From the NCBI GenBank assembly GCA_964615375.1, contig CAZTOW010000059.1:1-57788 (forward strand): a DNA stretch of 57,788 bases, read 5' to 3'. Origin of the DNA: CAZKWG01 sp964615375 (GTDB lineage: Bacteria; Myxococcota_A; UBA796; CAZKWG01). Of the stretch, positions 1 through 8,478 are shown in pieces. A program made the position numbers and the translations under genes. The notes under the pieces are model-generated. The model worked only from the letters and a program-made list of their open reading frames with translations. It was not told the origin of the DNA and ran no database searches. Within the stretch, counting starts at the first letter, position 1. Each line of letters opens with the position of its first letter.

Positions 1-140
1 CAACACCACCGACGCCACGACGGCCACCCGCCCCCGCGGAGCGGGTTCGTTCAAGCGCGACAAGGAGACGGTCAACGCCAGGGAGTCGGTGCCGGTGAGG
101 CCCTGCGGGCGGGTCGGCGGTGGTCGACGGCCGCCTCGGA

Positions 141-160
141 TGCGACAAGCTGCGACAAGC
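141..160. repeat. Tandem 10-bp repeat
   Basis: Two perfect adjacent copies of TGCGACAAGC. They lie 37 bp before the ATGTCATGTCC repeats. The function is unknown; they may be part of a decayed mobile-element end. Confidence 0.7.
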
Positions 161-196
161 ACGGGTCCAGGCGTGGAATTCGCTGGGCCGGCCAGA

Positions 197-249
197 GCAT
201 GTCATGTCCGCTGATCCCGCATGTCATGTCCGCGGGTCCTGACATGACA
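197..249. repeat. Direct and inverted repeats resembling a transposon end
   Basis: GCATGTCATGTCCGC occurs twice (197-211 and 219-233), a 15-bp direct repeat with a 22-bp period. The second copy also forms a perfect 9-bp inverted repeat, TGTCATGTC (222-230) with GACATGACA (241-249). Multiple short subterminal repeats of this kind are known from IS21-type and related insertion-sequence ends. No transposase gene is present, so this would be a remnant or solo end. A regulatory operator is the alternative. Confidence 0.5.
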
Positions 250-548
250 GGGTGGTCTCGGCCTCCGGAGGCGCTGGTGGTCCGGCCGGCGCCAGGCTGC
301 CGCTGGCGGCGGCGACGCCAGCCGCTCGGGCCGGAGGGGGCCCCGAGCATGGGCGAGCGCCCCTCGGACCAGCAGCCCGCCGTGCCCCCGCTCGCCAGCG
401 GCGTCCACCCGCGCGCCACCCAGCGCGCCGCTCCGCACGCCAGAGGACCCAACCGGAGCTGTTCGCCGCCGCACGCGAATCCTTCGCCTACAACCTCGCC
501 CGACACCCACAGGGGTCCAGCGATCTGCGCGCTCCCAGCGGCACACCG

Positions 549-635
549 TTGACACGCCGACCCCCTGGTATGCTTGTTGCAAAGCAGGTTCTTGGGGGTC
601 GCCGACCCTCAGGAACTTCAGGGCCACGCCCTGAA
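549..635 (+). promoter_or_regulatory. Hairpins and weak promoter-like boxes upstream of the 691 gene
   Basis: A perfect TTGACA (549-554) is followed 14 bp later by TATGCT (569-574); the spacing is too short for a standard sigma-70 promoter, so this is weak. A palindrome GGGTCGCCGACCC lies at 596-608. A hairpin with an 8-bp perfect stem, TTCAGGGC-CAC-GCCCTGAA, lies at 617-635. The two structures sit in the leader of the 691 gene and could form an operator, an attenuator or a terminator of an upstream transcript. No U-run follows. Confidence 0.35.
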
Positions 636-690
636 ACACGCGCGGTTCGCTCGCCGCCGCGCGTGAACTCCTCGCGAGCGTGGAGATCCG

Positions 691-1107
691 ATGTCGTCCC
701 TCGACCCCGTCCCGCGTCCCACCCTCGAACGCGGCACCGCCCTGTCCACCATCTACACCACCGCCGAACAGCAGCGGCAGGCCGCAGAGTCCCTTCGCCG
801 CGCCGCCGAAGATCACGCGCTCACCGTCCACCGGTTCGTGACCGCCATCGCCAACGGCGAGCAGCCCGACCCGGCCCCTGTCCTCCGCAGCCGGGGTCGG
901 GTTGAAGCCCTGGTCGAGGAGCTGCTCGACGAGCACACCGGCGAGGGCGACGCCTTCGCCGAGCTGCGCGTGGTCCTGGCCCAGCCCCCGGACGCTGATC
1001 CGGCGCTGGAGGCCCGGGCCATGGCCGAGCTTCGCGCGCGGCTGGGAAAGGTCGAAGCAGCGACCGACGCAGACGCGCCGGCCGCCGGTCCCGAGGGTTT
1101 GAAGTAG
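691..1107 (+). CDS. Small unknown helical protein
   Basis: A 138-residue acidic protein with no recognised domain. The start ATG is preceded by GGAG at a normal distance, which supports it over longer frames. The sequence is mostly predicted helix with charged, Ala-rich stretches and a hydrophilic tail; there is no signal peptide or membrane segment. It stands alone, with hairpins upstream and a possible terminator just after the stop. High-GC codon use looks typical of the region. I do not recognise a function. It might be a small structural or regulatory protein of a mobile element, but that is only a guess from its position. Confidence 0.55.
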   Translation: MSSLDPVPRPTLERGTALSTIYTTAEQQRQAAESLRRAAEDHALTVHRFVTAIANGEQPDPAPVLRSRGRVEALVEELLDEHTGEGDAFAELRVVLAQPPDADPALEARAMAELRARLGKVEAATDADAPAAGPEGLK

Positions 1108-1137
1108 GACGCAGACCCGACAGGACCCGTTGACCAT

Positions 1138-1171
1138 AGCGCGCCTGGGGCTTCACCGCTCCGGGCGCGCT
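1138..1171 (+). terminator. Possible terminator hairpin
   Basis: AGCGCGCC (1138-1145) pairs perfectly with GGCGCGCT (1164-1171) around an 18-nt loop, 30 bp after the stop of the 691 gene. The following bases are only weakly T-rich, so intrinsic termination is plausible but not certain. Confidence 0.4.
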
Positions 1172-1201
1172 CGTGTTGGAGGCTGCCGTCCCACGCCAGC
1201 G

Positions 1202-1294
1202 CTACTGCCGATCCCATCCGCGGCGCTGTCGTGCCACTGCCGATCCTCGAGTCGAAGTGCGATCAACACCACGAATCGCGCGCACTGCCGCTCC
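1202..1294. repeat. ACTGCCGATCC repeat cluster A
   Basis: ACTGCCGATCC occurs at 1204-1214 and 1236-1246, with a degenerate ACTGCCGCTCC at 1284-1294. The same 11-mer recurs in cluster B on the other side of the methyltransferase gene. Apart from the hairpin at 1138-1171, these repeats are all I see in the gene-free stretch 1108-1409. Confidence 0.65.
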
Positions 1295-1409
1295 TTGTGA
1301 CCGCCCACCGCCCTGCGCTCGCCACCTCGACCGCTGCCGCTCGTCAGCGCCTGCTGGCGCCTGCCCAGGGCTGCCCAGTGACGCTCAACCGTCACAGCCG
1401 CTCCAGGAG

Positions 1410-2111
1410 CTACGCCCGCGTCGCCACCCAGCCCCGGATCAGCACGGCCTGGTAGACCTGCGCCACGTCTGAGAACCCGGCGCGCGCGATGATCGCCTCG
1501 ACCTCAGCGGGCCCATGCGCCGCGACGCCCCGGCCGAACGCGGCGCGGAAGCGTGCCCTCGCGTCAGCGGGCATCGCCGTCCCGAGGTCGCGAAGGTCGA
1601 GCCACAGGGCCATGACAGGCTCGAAGGAGGGGGCCTCCACTTCGGCCGCGAGGTCCGCGTTGAACAGGATCCCGCCGGGCTTCAGGCGGGCGGCGATGTC
1701 CTCGAAGTAGGACTGGCGCGCGCCCGCGTCCGTCAGGAAGTGTGAGACCAGCAGGCTGGTCGCCGCGTCGTGCTCCTCCATAGGGAGCGACGCGACGAAG
1801 CCCACATGGAAGGTGCAACGATCCGCGAAGCCCTCGGCATCGGCGTGCCGCCGGGCGATCGCGAGCATCGCCTCGGAGGGATCGACCATCGTGAAGCGCC
1901 AACCTGGAAAGATGGGCGCCAGGTAGCGCACCTCCGCGCCCGTGCCTGCGCCCGCCACGAGGATCCGCGCGTCGTCCGGCAGGGCTTGGAGCCGCACGCG
2001 GAGGAGCAGGTGCAGCGCGTCCGTGACCGCGCGGATCGCCTCGAACTGCCGGTCGTAGGCCTCGGCGTGCTCCGCGTTGAACGGGACCGGTTGGGCGGCG
2101 TGGGTGGACAT
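1410..2111 (-). CDS. Class I SAM-dependent methyltransferase
   Basis: A 233-residue protein of usual length for a stand-alone class I (Rossmann) methyltransferase. The glycine-rich SAM-binding motif I, VAGAGTGAE, is at residues 52-60, and the acidic residue closing strand 2 lies in MVDPSEAML near residue 77. The later KPGG turn (LKPGGILF) is typical of methyltransferases of the UbiE/small-molecule type. The substrate cannot be told from the sequence. The gene is monocistronic, and both flanks carry copies of ACTGCCGATCC, so it may have been inserted as a unit or may be controlled through those sites. The start ATG (2111) gives an N terminus that looks complete. Confidence 0.85.
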   Translation of the reverse strand: MSTHAAQPVPFNAEHAEAYDRQFEAIRAVTDALHLLLRVRLQALPDDARILVAGAGTGAEVRYLAPIFPGWRFTMVDPSEAMLAIARRHADAEGFADRCTFHVGFVASLPMEEHDAATSLLVSHFLTDAGARQSYFEDIAARLKPGGILFNADLAAEVEAPSFEPVMALWLDLRDLGTAMPADARARFRAAFGRGVAAHGPAEVEAIIARAGFSDVAQVYQAVLIRGWVATRA

Positions 2112-2233
2112 GGCTTCAGGGCTCCTCGTGGTCAGGGGGTGCGCGCCCTTGCGCCCCGGCTCCCTCGCTCAGCAGGGGCACGTAGTCCACGTTGGCCGGA
2201 GGGACCAGACCCGCGGCAAGCTGGGAGCGCACA

Positions 2234-2473
2234 TCGGGGTCGCTGCCGAGCCGATCGGACTTGCCGCCGAGCCACTGCCGATCCGATCTGAGCTGCTGAC
2301 GCCCTGCTGGCGATCCCTTCCGAGCTACTGCCGATCTACTGCCGATACCTGATCCGAAGTGCCTGTAACGCCGTGATACAGCCGAGCTGCCGATCCGGGT
2401 CACTGCCGATCCCAAGCTGCTCGTCAGCTCGCCGACAGTGGATCGGCGGCACGCCGCCAGCCAGTGCCGATCC
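2234..2473. repeat. ACTGCCGATCC repeat cluster B
   Basis: Copies of (A/G)CTGCCGATCC or close variants lie at 2274-2284, 2327-2336, 2338-2347, 2386-2396, 2402-2412 and 2463-2473 (AGTGCCGATCC). An inverted core, GGATCGGCG, lies at 2440-2448. Degenerate forms (CGCTGCCGAGCCGATC, CTGGCGATCC) fill much of the space. The cluster fills the 441-bp gene-free gap 2112-2552 between the methyltransferase and the winged-helix gene. The arrangement resembles iterons or a multi-site operator, but no replication gene is recognised here. Confidence 0.65.
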
Positions 2474-2552
2474 GCTGCCGGACAGATTCTGGTCCAGACC
2501 CTTCCGCAGGGCTGGCCTGCGCCCCGCTGGCGATTACAGACCCCCTGATCCC

Positions 2553-4235
2553 ATGTTCAAGTCACGCCACACCGCGCCCAAGTCAGCGCCGCCCTCCTAC
2601 TCGCCGCCCGAACGCGACGACGGCGTGCTGTGCTTCACGTCACGCGACCAGCTCCTCGCCTGGCACGACAAGGTCCATCACGAGCAGCCCTGCGCGCTGC
2701 GCGAGGTGAATCCCCAGAGCCTCGGCGACGTCTCCTTCAACCTCGCTGTGCTCGCCGCGGAGCCCCACGGCGGCACGCTGCTCATGCTCACACCCCCAGG
2801 CTCACGGGGGCTCGACTGGCTCAGAGAGGTTCGCGAGGAGCACGCGCGGGGCGCGATCAGCGGCCCCCACAAGATCCGCATGGAGGGCGAGCCCGCCGTG
2901 CTCATCGGCGTCGCGTCGAACGCCGCCCCGACCTTCTGGGATCATCTGGAGCCCGACGGGTGGCCCGTGCCGGCCGCCGTCGAGGCCCGCTTCGATGATC
3001 GCCGCGTCACGAAGCTGATGCAGGCCGGGCCCTTCGCCGCGCCCGTCGGCCGCTCGGAGCAGGAGCACCGCGCCCAGACCCTGCTCGACGCCAGCGCGCG
3101 CCGCTGGTTTCGGGGGAGGATCGTGCCCACCATCGCCGGACTCGTGGCGCTCGGCGATCAGCCCGAGAAGCACCTGCCCGGCTGCGCGGTCGCCATCCGA
3201 CGGCCGGGCTGGTCCGACCAGATCCACCGCGGATCGCTGACCTGGCTGGCCGATCGCGTGGCCGGCGAGCGCGGCCTGTGGGGGCAGGTCCCGAGCGACA
3301 TCGCGCGCGCCGTCGTGGTGCTGGCGCTGGCCGAGCGCGCCTGGGCCGGACCGGACGCGGACACGCCGATCACGCTCACCGTAGAGGGCGGCCGCGTGCG
3401 CCTCGCCGTGCCGACCACCGCCGCGAACGCCAGCGAGCGCGAGGACCGGGCCTCGGCCAACCCGCGGCTGCGACACCTGCTGGTCCGGTGCGGCGACCTG
3501 CCGGCGCTGCCGGACGGCGCCATCGTGGACAACGACGGGGTGCTGGCGGTGTTGGGTGAGCGATACCCCGGCGGGCGCTGCGACTTCGAGAGCTCGGTGA
3601 CGTGGCTGTCCATGCCGCTGTCGCCCGAGGCTCGCGTGGTGCGGCCCGTCGTTCGCCCGGTCGTGCGGCCCGCCATCGCCGCTGCGCCCGCCATCGTGCC
3701 GCCTGAAGCGCATCCGGTCACGCAGGCTCAGCCGGTGGCCTCGAGCGCCGTCGCACCCAGCACCACGTCGCCCCCACGAGCGCCTACGCCGCCCCGCCCG
3801 CGTCGTCCAGTCCCGCCGCCGATCTTCCACCCGCGCCCCGCGTCGACCACGCCTGCCCCCCACCGCCCGGCGGCGCCGCCGCTGGCCGCACCCAAGCCTG
3901 CGCCGGCGCCCGAGCCACCCGCGCCCGAGCCGCCCCCGCCGCCTGCGTCGCCCGAGCCCGAGCCCGTTGTCGCGTCGCCCCCCGAGCCTGCGCCGCCTGC
4001 CCTGGCCCGGCACCCCACCGGTGCCATGTCCCTCGACGAGCGCATGGCCCAGCTCCGCGACCTCTTTCGCGCCAGCGACCGTCCCCTCGGCAAGGCCGAG
4101 ATCGCCGCGATCCTCGGCATCAACCGCGACACGCCTCGACACGCGATCAACGCGCTGGTCGCCGAGGGATGGCTGGAGCCCACCGACACGAACCTGCGCT
4201 CGCCGGTGCTGCGGTATCGGCGCATCGGCATCTGA
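2553..4235 (+). CDS. Unknown protein with Pro-rich linker and C-terminal winged helix
   Basis: From the ATG at 2553 the protein has 560 residues. Frames starting further upstream translate the repeat cluster and give unlikely sequence, so I chose this start. Residues 1 to about 355 form an unrecognised globular region. About 355-485 is a low-complexity Pro/Ala linker rich in PAPEPP-type runs. The last 70 residues form a clear winged helix-turn-helix (KAEIAAILGINRDTPRHAINAL, split here by no gap, followed by a basic wing). The protein therefore probably binds DNA, and the repeats directly upstream are candidate sites. It converges with the STAND gene to its right (73-bp gap). Its function is unknown; a mobile-element regulator is possible. 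Confidence 0.65.
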   Translation: MFKSRHTAPKSAPPSYSPPERDDGVLCFTSRDQLLAWHDKVHHEQPCALREVNPQSLGDVSFNLAVLAAEPHGGTLLMLTPPGSRGLDWLREVREEHARGAISGPHKIRMEGEPAVLIGVASNAAPTFWDHLEPDGWPVPAAVEARFDDRRVTKLMQAGPFAAPVGRSEQEHRAQTLLDASARRWFRGRIVPTIAGLVALGDQPEKHLPGCAVAIRRPGWSDQIHRGSLTWLADRVAGERGLWGQVPSDIARAVVVLALAERAWAGPDADTPITLTVEGGRVRLAVPTTAANASEREDRASANPRLRHLLVRCGDLPALPDGAIVDNDGVLAVLGERYPGGRCDFESSVTWLSMPLSPEARVVRPVVRPVVRPAIAAAPAIVPPEAHPVTQAQPVASSAVAPSTTSPPRAPTPPRPRRPVPPPIFHPRPASTTPAPHRPAAPPLAAPKPAPAPEPPAPEPPPPPASPEPEPVVASPPEPAPPALARHPTGAMSLDERMAQLRDLFRASDRPLGKAEIAAILGINRDTPRHAINALVAEGWLEPTDTNLRSPVLRYRRIGI

Positions 4236-4308
4236 CCCACGCCGCGTTGAGGTCGTCTGGGCCTCTGGTCGCGGCCTGGGCGTCGGGCACTGCCACGCAG
4301 GCTGTGGT

Positions 4309-7300
4309 TCAGGTCATTCGCCTCGAACGGTCGGGGAGGATGTGTTCACCTCCACCTCGGGACATCCGAAGCGTCCCCTCATCGAGCCACACGAGCCAGC
4401 TCTGGTGCTTCATCCCAGAGAAGTCTTCGTCGCGCTCGCCCATGACCCGCCGCTCAGTAAGCACCGTCCACAGCACGGTCACGCCGAGACGCGTGCGCAG
4501 CTCGCGAAGGTCGTCGTCGTTGACGAGAAGGCACGATGGGCCGCCTTCGAGCGAGGCCGGCGACTGGAAGACGAGGTGTCCGCTGTCCTGGATGAAGCCG
4601 CAGGCGCCGTCGTAGCGGGTGGAGGTGGCCTGAACCAGCTCGACGCTCGGGACAGTGAGGCTGAGCGTGCGCGATTCCCACTCGCCTGCGGCGGCGCTGA
4701 GGCGGTTCGCGACGGGCCGTAGCCCCAGGTCCAGGAGGCGTCGGGCGCGCGGATCAAAGGAGTCGTGCGGCGCGTGGAGGTCGGCGTAGGTCGGCGCCCA
4801 GGGGTACTCACCGATGAGGTTGTTCCCACCTCCAGCTGCTCCCTCTGGCATCCACTCTCCCCAGAAGTCCGCGCCGTCGATCTCGACGAGGATTGCCGTT
4901 ATCGTCGCGATCGGAGCCAGGTAGCCGACGATCATCATCCACGCGTCTCTGTAATTCGAGGCGCCTTCTTCTTTGCCTTCTCTCCATTGGAAGAAGCCAT
5001 CCAACAGCCGCCAGCGCGTCCCTGGGCGTGTCGGATCCTCGCACGGGTGGACGAAGAGGTCTGGCGACGGGAGATCATCCGCGGCGATCCAGTCTGCGTC
5101 GGACAGGTTCGCATGCTGTGTGAAGTCCAGGCGCGCGGGCTCCCACCACGACCGCTCCTTCGAGACCTGCCCGTCGTCTCGTGGGGCACCAAGTGGCGCG
5201 CACGGATCCAGGTCTCGCAGGTGCTCCGAGGCCAGCCCCTCGACGACTTTGCCCCGCGCTCGTGCCCGGTCGTCGATCAGCCCGACAAGGCGCGCGAGGG
5301 CGATGCGCTGGTACTTTTTGCCGATGCGCTCGGCCCAGACAGGCTTTGCGCGGCCCGGACCATGGGTCTCGATCATCTCGTGGTCGTAGGCCGCGTGAAG
5401 CGCCGGTTCATAGCCGAGCGACAACACCTCGCCGAGCACCCACCGGCGCGCCTTCTCCAACCCCCGCTCGGACAGCCAGGGGCGGAGGACTCCTGGGATC
5501 GTGTAGATGCCGAAGTCCCCGAAGATCTGGCTCATCACGCTCTCGTACAGGCGCGGATAGCCCGGAGCAAACTCCCGGGTTCCCAGGCGGCCGAGTCGCG
5601 CTTTCGATGGGATTCTGAGCTTCAGTGGCGCGGCAAAGGGTGGCCTGAAGTCCTCCAGGGGGAGGTCCGCGGGCAACACGCCGCGGTGCGCAGCCCACTC
5701 GGCGATGCAGAGGGCGTGGTCCCGGATCAGGGCGTTGGCCGGTGTCCCTGCGGCGCGGTGGAGCACACGGTCGCGACAGGTTCGGGCGAGGCTTGCCAGC
5801 GACCTGGGCTCGGGGTTCAGCAGGACCGCGCCGTAGGCCGCGAGCAGCACGCGCTCCAGCACGGCGTCATCATCCACGTCTGCAAACTGCTCCACCAGCG
5901 AGATGCACAGGTCGGGCCCTCCCGCGAGCAGGCGCACGAGGGCCCGGGTCGCATCGTCGCGCACCCTCAGGTCTGCGGCCAGTCCGCACCAACCGAGCAC
6001 CATGCACCACGCGAAGCGGAGCTCAGGCCCCACCCCTTCCAAGTTACATTCCCATGGGGCGCGGAGGGTGCGGAGCAGCGGCGAAGGCGGCGCGCGCCGC
6101 TCGTAGGCGCCGTGCAGATAGCCGCATAGCGTGCCGTCGCGCTGCGGCATGGGCGTACCCAGGAGGCGCGCGTGCAGATAGCGATGGTCGAAGCGCTGAC
6201 CGGGCCTCAGGGCCAGCGCGAGGAGCGCGTCCCAGACTTCGTCGGAGGCGCCGTCATCCAGGAGCGCCTCCTCCAGCTGCGCTTCCACGCGCTCGCCCAG
6301 CGAGGACGGGGCGCGCCAGGGCAGCGCCTGGATCCAGCTCTCCAGGAGGGTCTCCCGCTCATAGAGGTCCTCCGCGAGATCCACCAGCTCGCCTTGATCC
6401 TGCTCGGGCAGGATCAAAGCCAGGGACTCGGCGAGGCCCGGGTCGGCCAGCGCGCGCTCACGGAGCTGGGCGCGGTCGGTCTTGCGGCGCACGAGCACGT
6501 CGGCGAGCAGGTGGTGGCGGAGGCGCCCGAAGGCGATGTCGACGCGGTCCTCGGAGGGGAGCCAGCCGACGTCCTCTCCAGGAAGCTTCTGCAGCAGACC
6601 GATCACGACGAGGTGGTTCAGCAGGTCATGCCGTCCGCGTTGGGACCCGGGCAGCGTCTCCTCCACGAGGCGATCCGCGTCTGACCAGGGGATGGGGCCA
6701 CGCTCCGAGATGGTCAGGGCCAGGTCGAGCAGGGCTCTCGTCACCACCGCGCGCCCGACCTCTGGATGAAGCAGCTTCAGCGCTTCGTCGCGCGCACGCA
6801 GCAGCGCCCTGAACATCTCGATGGAGCCCTTCCAGCCCACCGGGACAGCGCGCAGCCCCCGCACCTTCATCGTCTCGCAGAGCACGCGCAGGAACAGCGG
6901 GTTGCTCAGCTCGGGCTCGAGGAGCGGACCCACGGGAGGCTCGAAACCGTAGTGTCGGAAGAAAGCGGCGCAGGCGTCGAACACGGCGTCGCCGAAGCCG
7001 GGGTGCTCGAACACAGGGAGATCGAGGTCCTCGCGCACGACCTGGCGTGTGTAGCCGTCGCGCACCGAGACGCAGAGCGCGAGGTTGGGGCGCCGCTGGA
7101 TCGCCCCGATGATCGCCGGCAGCTGGTCCAGCCAGCGGCCGCGGTCACGCCGCTCGTCCAAGGCGTCGATGCAGAGCAGAACGCGACCCGTCGCGGCCCC
7201 CGCCGCGTCCAGAGCGTCCAGCAGCACATCGCGGGTCCAGCTCGGGTCCAATGCCAGCGCAGAGGCCAGCGACTCCCAGGGGTCTCGATCAGCGTCGAAG

Positions 7301-8478
7301 TGGCGTCCATCGACGAGGAGCGTGGGAAATCCGGAGGCGATGCGCGCCTGGCCGGCGTCGCACAGGCCGTGGGTCTTCCCGATCCCCGCGGGTCCTGTGA
7401 GGACCAGGACTCGGCGAGCGCTGGCTTGGACGACCGGTGAATGCAGCCACTTTTCCAGGTCGAGGAGGGTCCCCAGCACCTCGCGGGCGGCGTCCAGGTT
7501 GGCGGCAGGTAAGGTCGCGTTGAGCTCGGCCTGTCGGTGACGGAAGATGATCGAGCCAGCGGTGCCCTTGCCGTGGCGCCGGTCCAGGTCCTGTGTCAGG
7601 TCGAAGGTACAGCTCATGGCGTGCTGCCGAGCGTCGCTGACGATCTCTCCGGCCTGAGCCAGATCCCCTGCTGCGAACGCCCCGGAGAGGGCCTGAAGCG
7701 CTTGTGCGAGAGCCTCCTCGTTGGAGATCGCCTCCGTTGGGAACGGGCCGCCCCAGGCGTCGTCCCGGTCGCAGCGCACGAGCGAGGACGCCCATGATCG
7801 CGCGGTCGCTCCGACCTTTCGCTGCCAGTCCGCACAGCGCTGCCGCCACACCTCCGTGTCACCCAACGCCGCGAGCGCCTCGTCAAGCGCATGCCCGTGA
7901 TGCAACTCCGGGTTGTAGCGCGGCCCTGCTCTGAGGACGGCCCCATGGATCTGGTCGGCAAACCAGGCCGCGCTCAGGTGGGTCGGGTCGAACCAGTAGC
8001 GGTAGCGGCCGCCGCTGGGGTCGATGTGGCTCAGGCGCTGCTGGAGGATGGACCCGCTCCAAAGCTCTACATCAAGTGGCCGCCCTGCGGACCGGGCCTC
8101 CTCTTCCGCCCGACGCTTGAACACATCCCACCGGTCACACTGGCTCGTCCCGTTGCGTCCTCGGGAGCCGGACAGGTCGAAGGGGAGGCACACGACGTAC
8201 CGACGCAACGTCGGGTGGCGCGCCCGCGCCCTGTTCAGAGACTCCTGCGCCTTGGCCAGCGCGCGCTCCAGGTCAGGGATGTATTTCGCCTGCCAGCCGT
8301 GGACCTCGCCCAGCGGGCCTCGCCAGATACACTCCACCCCGCCGTCACCGCCATCGCCGCGGATCCGCACGAATCCCGCCGGCTCGTTCACGTCGGCGTA
8401 AGCGAGCTGGCAGCAGAGCTCCTCAAAGGCACGGTCGGCCGAGCCAAAGTGGGGCGCGAGACGAAGCAGGTCCATCAT
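4309..8478 (-). CDS. Giant STAND NTPase with Mrr-like nuclease head (Avs-like)
   Basis: A 1389-residue protein. Residues 41-65 carry GDGGDGGVE and, 13 residues later, QAK. This matches the D...(Q/E)xK active site of Mrr-like PD-(D/E)XK nucleases. A STAND/NACHT-type P-loop ATPase follows: Walker A GPAGIGKT near 363-371, Walker B LLCIDALDE near 433-441, and a VSVRD sensor near 475. The long C-terminal half is helical and has the GKKYQ signature shared with its paralog at 9717. Avs (antiviral STAND) proteins have this order: effector nuclease, NTPase, sensor. A defence role is inferred. The start overlaps the stop of the YhcG-type gene by 4 bp, so the two are probably co-translated. Confidence 0.8.
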   Translation of the reverse strand: MMDLLRLAPHFGSADRAFEELCCQLAYADVNEPAGFVRIRGDGGDGGVECIWRGPLGEVHGWQAKYIPDLERALAKAQESLNRARARHPTLRRYVVCLPFDLSGSRGRNGTSQCDRWDVFKRRAEEEARSAGRPLDVELWSGSILQQRLSHIDPSGGRYRYWFDPTHLSAAWFADQIHGAVLRAGPRYNPELHHGHALDEALAALGDTEVWRQRCADWQRKVGATARSWASSLVRCDRDDAWGGPFPTEAISNEEALAQALQALSGAFAAGDLAQAGEIVSDARQHAMSCTFDLTQDLDRRHGKGTAGSIIFRHRQAELNATLPAANLDAAREVLGTLLDLEKWLHSPVVQASARRVLVLTGPAGIGKTHGLCDAGQARIASGFPTLLVDGRHFDADRDPWESLASALALDPSWTRDVLLDALDAAGAATGRVLLCIDALDERRDRGRWLDQLPAIIGAIQRRPNLALCVSVRDGYTRQVVREDLDLPVFEHPGFGDAVFDACAAFFRHYGFEPPVGPLLEPELSNPLFLRVLCETMKVRGLRAVPVGWKGSIEMFRALLRARDEALKLLHPEVGRAVVTRALLDLALTISERGPIPWSDADRLVEETLPGSQRGRHDLLNHLVVIGLLQKLPGEDVGWLPSEDRVDIAFGRLRHHLLADVLVRRKTDRAQLRERALADPGLAESLALILPEQDQGELVDLAEDLYERETLLESWIQALPWRAPSSLGERVEAQLEEALLDDGASDEVWDALLALALRPGQRFDHRYLHARLLGTPMPQRDGTLCGYLHGAYERRAPPSPLLRTLRAPWECNLEGVGPELRFAWCMVLGWCGLAADLRVRDDATRALVRLLAGGPDLCISLVEQFADVDDDAVLERVLLAAYGAVLLNPEPRSLASLARTCRDRVLHRAAGTPANALIRDHALCIAEWAAHRGVLPADLPLEDFRPPFAAPLKLRIPSKARLGRLGTREFAPGYPRLYESVMSQIFGDFGIYTIPGVLRPWLSERGLEKARRWVLGEVLSLGYEPALHAAYDHEMIETHGPGRAKPVWAERIGKKYQRIALARLVGLIDDRARARGKVVEGLASEHLRDLDPCAPLGAPRDDGQVSKERSWWEPARLDFTQHANLSDADWIAADDLPSPDLFVHPCEDPTRPGTRWRLLDGFFQWREGKEEGASNYRDAWMMIVGYLAPIATITAILVEIDGADFWGEWMPEGAAGGGNNLIGEYPWAPTYADLHAPHDSFDPRARRLLDLGLRPVANRLSAAAGEWESRTLSLTVPSVELVQATSTRYDGACGFIQDSGHLVFQSPASLEGGPSCLLVNDDDLRELRTRLGVTVLWTVLTERRVMGERDEDFSGMKHQSWLVWLDEGTLRMSRGGGEHILPDRSRRMT

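Larger units (their letters stand above)
1..690. other. Left-end region without a supported gene
   Basis: No reading frame here has a credible start, ribosome site and protein-like composition together. Several frames are open, but only because of the high GC. A plus frame is open from base 2 to about 211 and could be the end of a gene that begins outside the window; I cannot confirm this. The stretch holds a tandem 10-mer (141-160), a direct plus inverted repeat (197-249) and hairpins upstream of the first supported gene. Confidence 0.5.

Noticed and set aside
202..1137. Long minus-strand open frame (311 codons)
   Set aside because: It runs antisense to the supported 691 gene, has an Arg/Gly-rich composition typical of shadow frames, and has no ribosome site.
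1202..2473. CRISPR array
   Set aside because: The repeats are only 11 bp, irregularly spaced and in both orientations; there are no spacers or cas genes.
2112..2552. Plasmid-type replication origin
   Set aside because: The iteron-like repeats are suggestive, but there is no Rep protein, no DnaA box cluster and no AT-rich unwinding region.
2802..4142. 446-codon minus-strand frame
   Set aside because: Antisense of the winged-helix gene; extreme Arg/Gly repeats reflect the Pro-rich linker read backwards.
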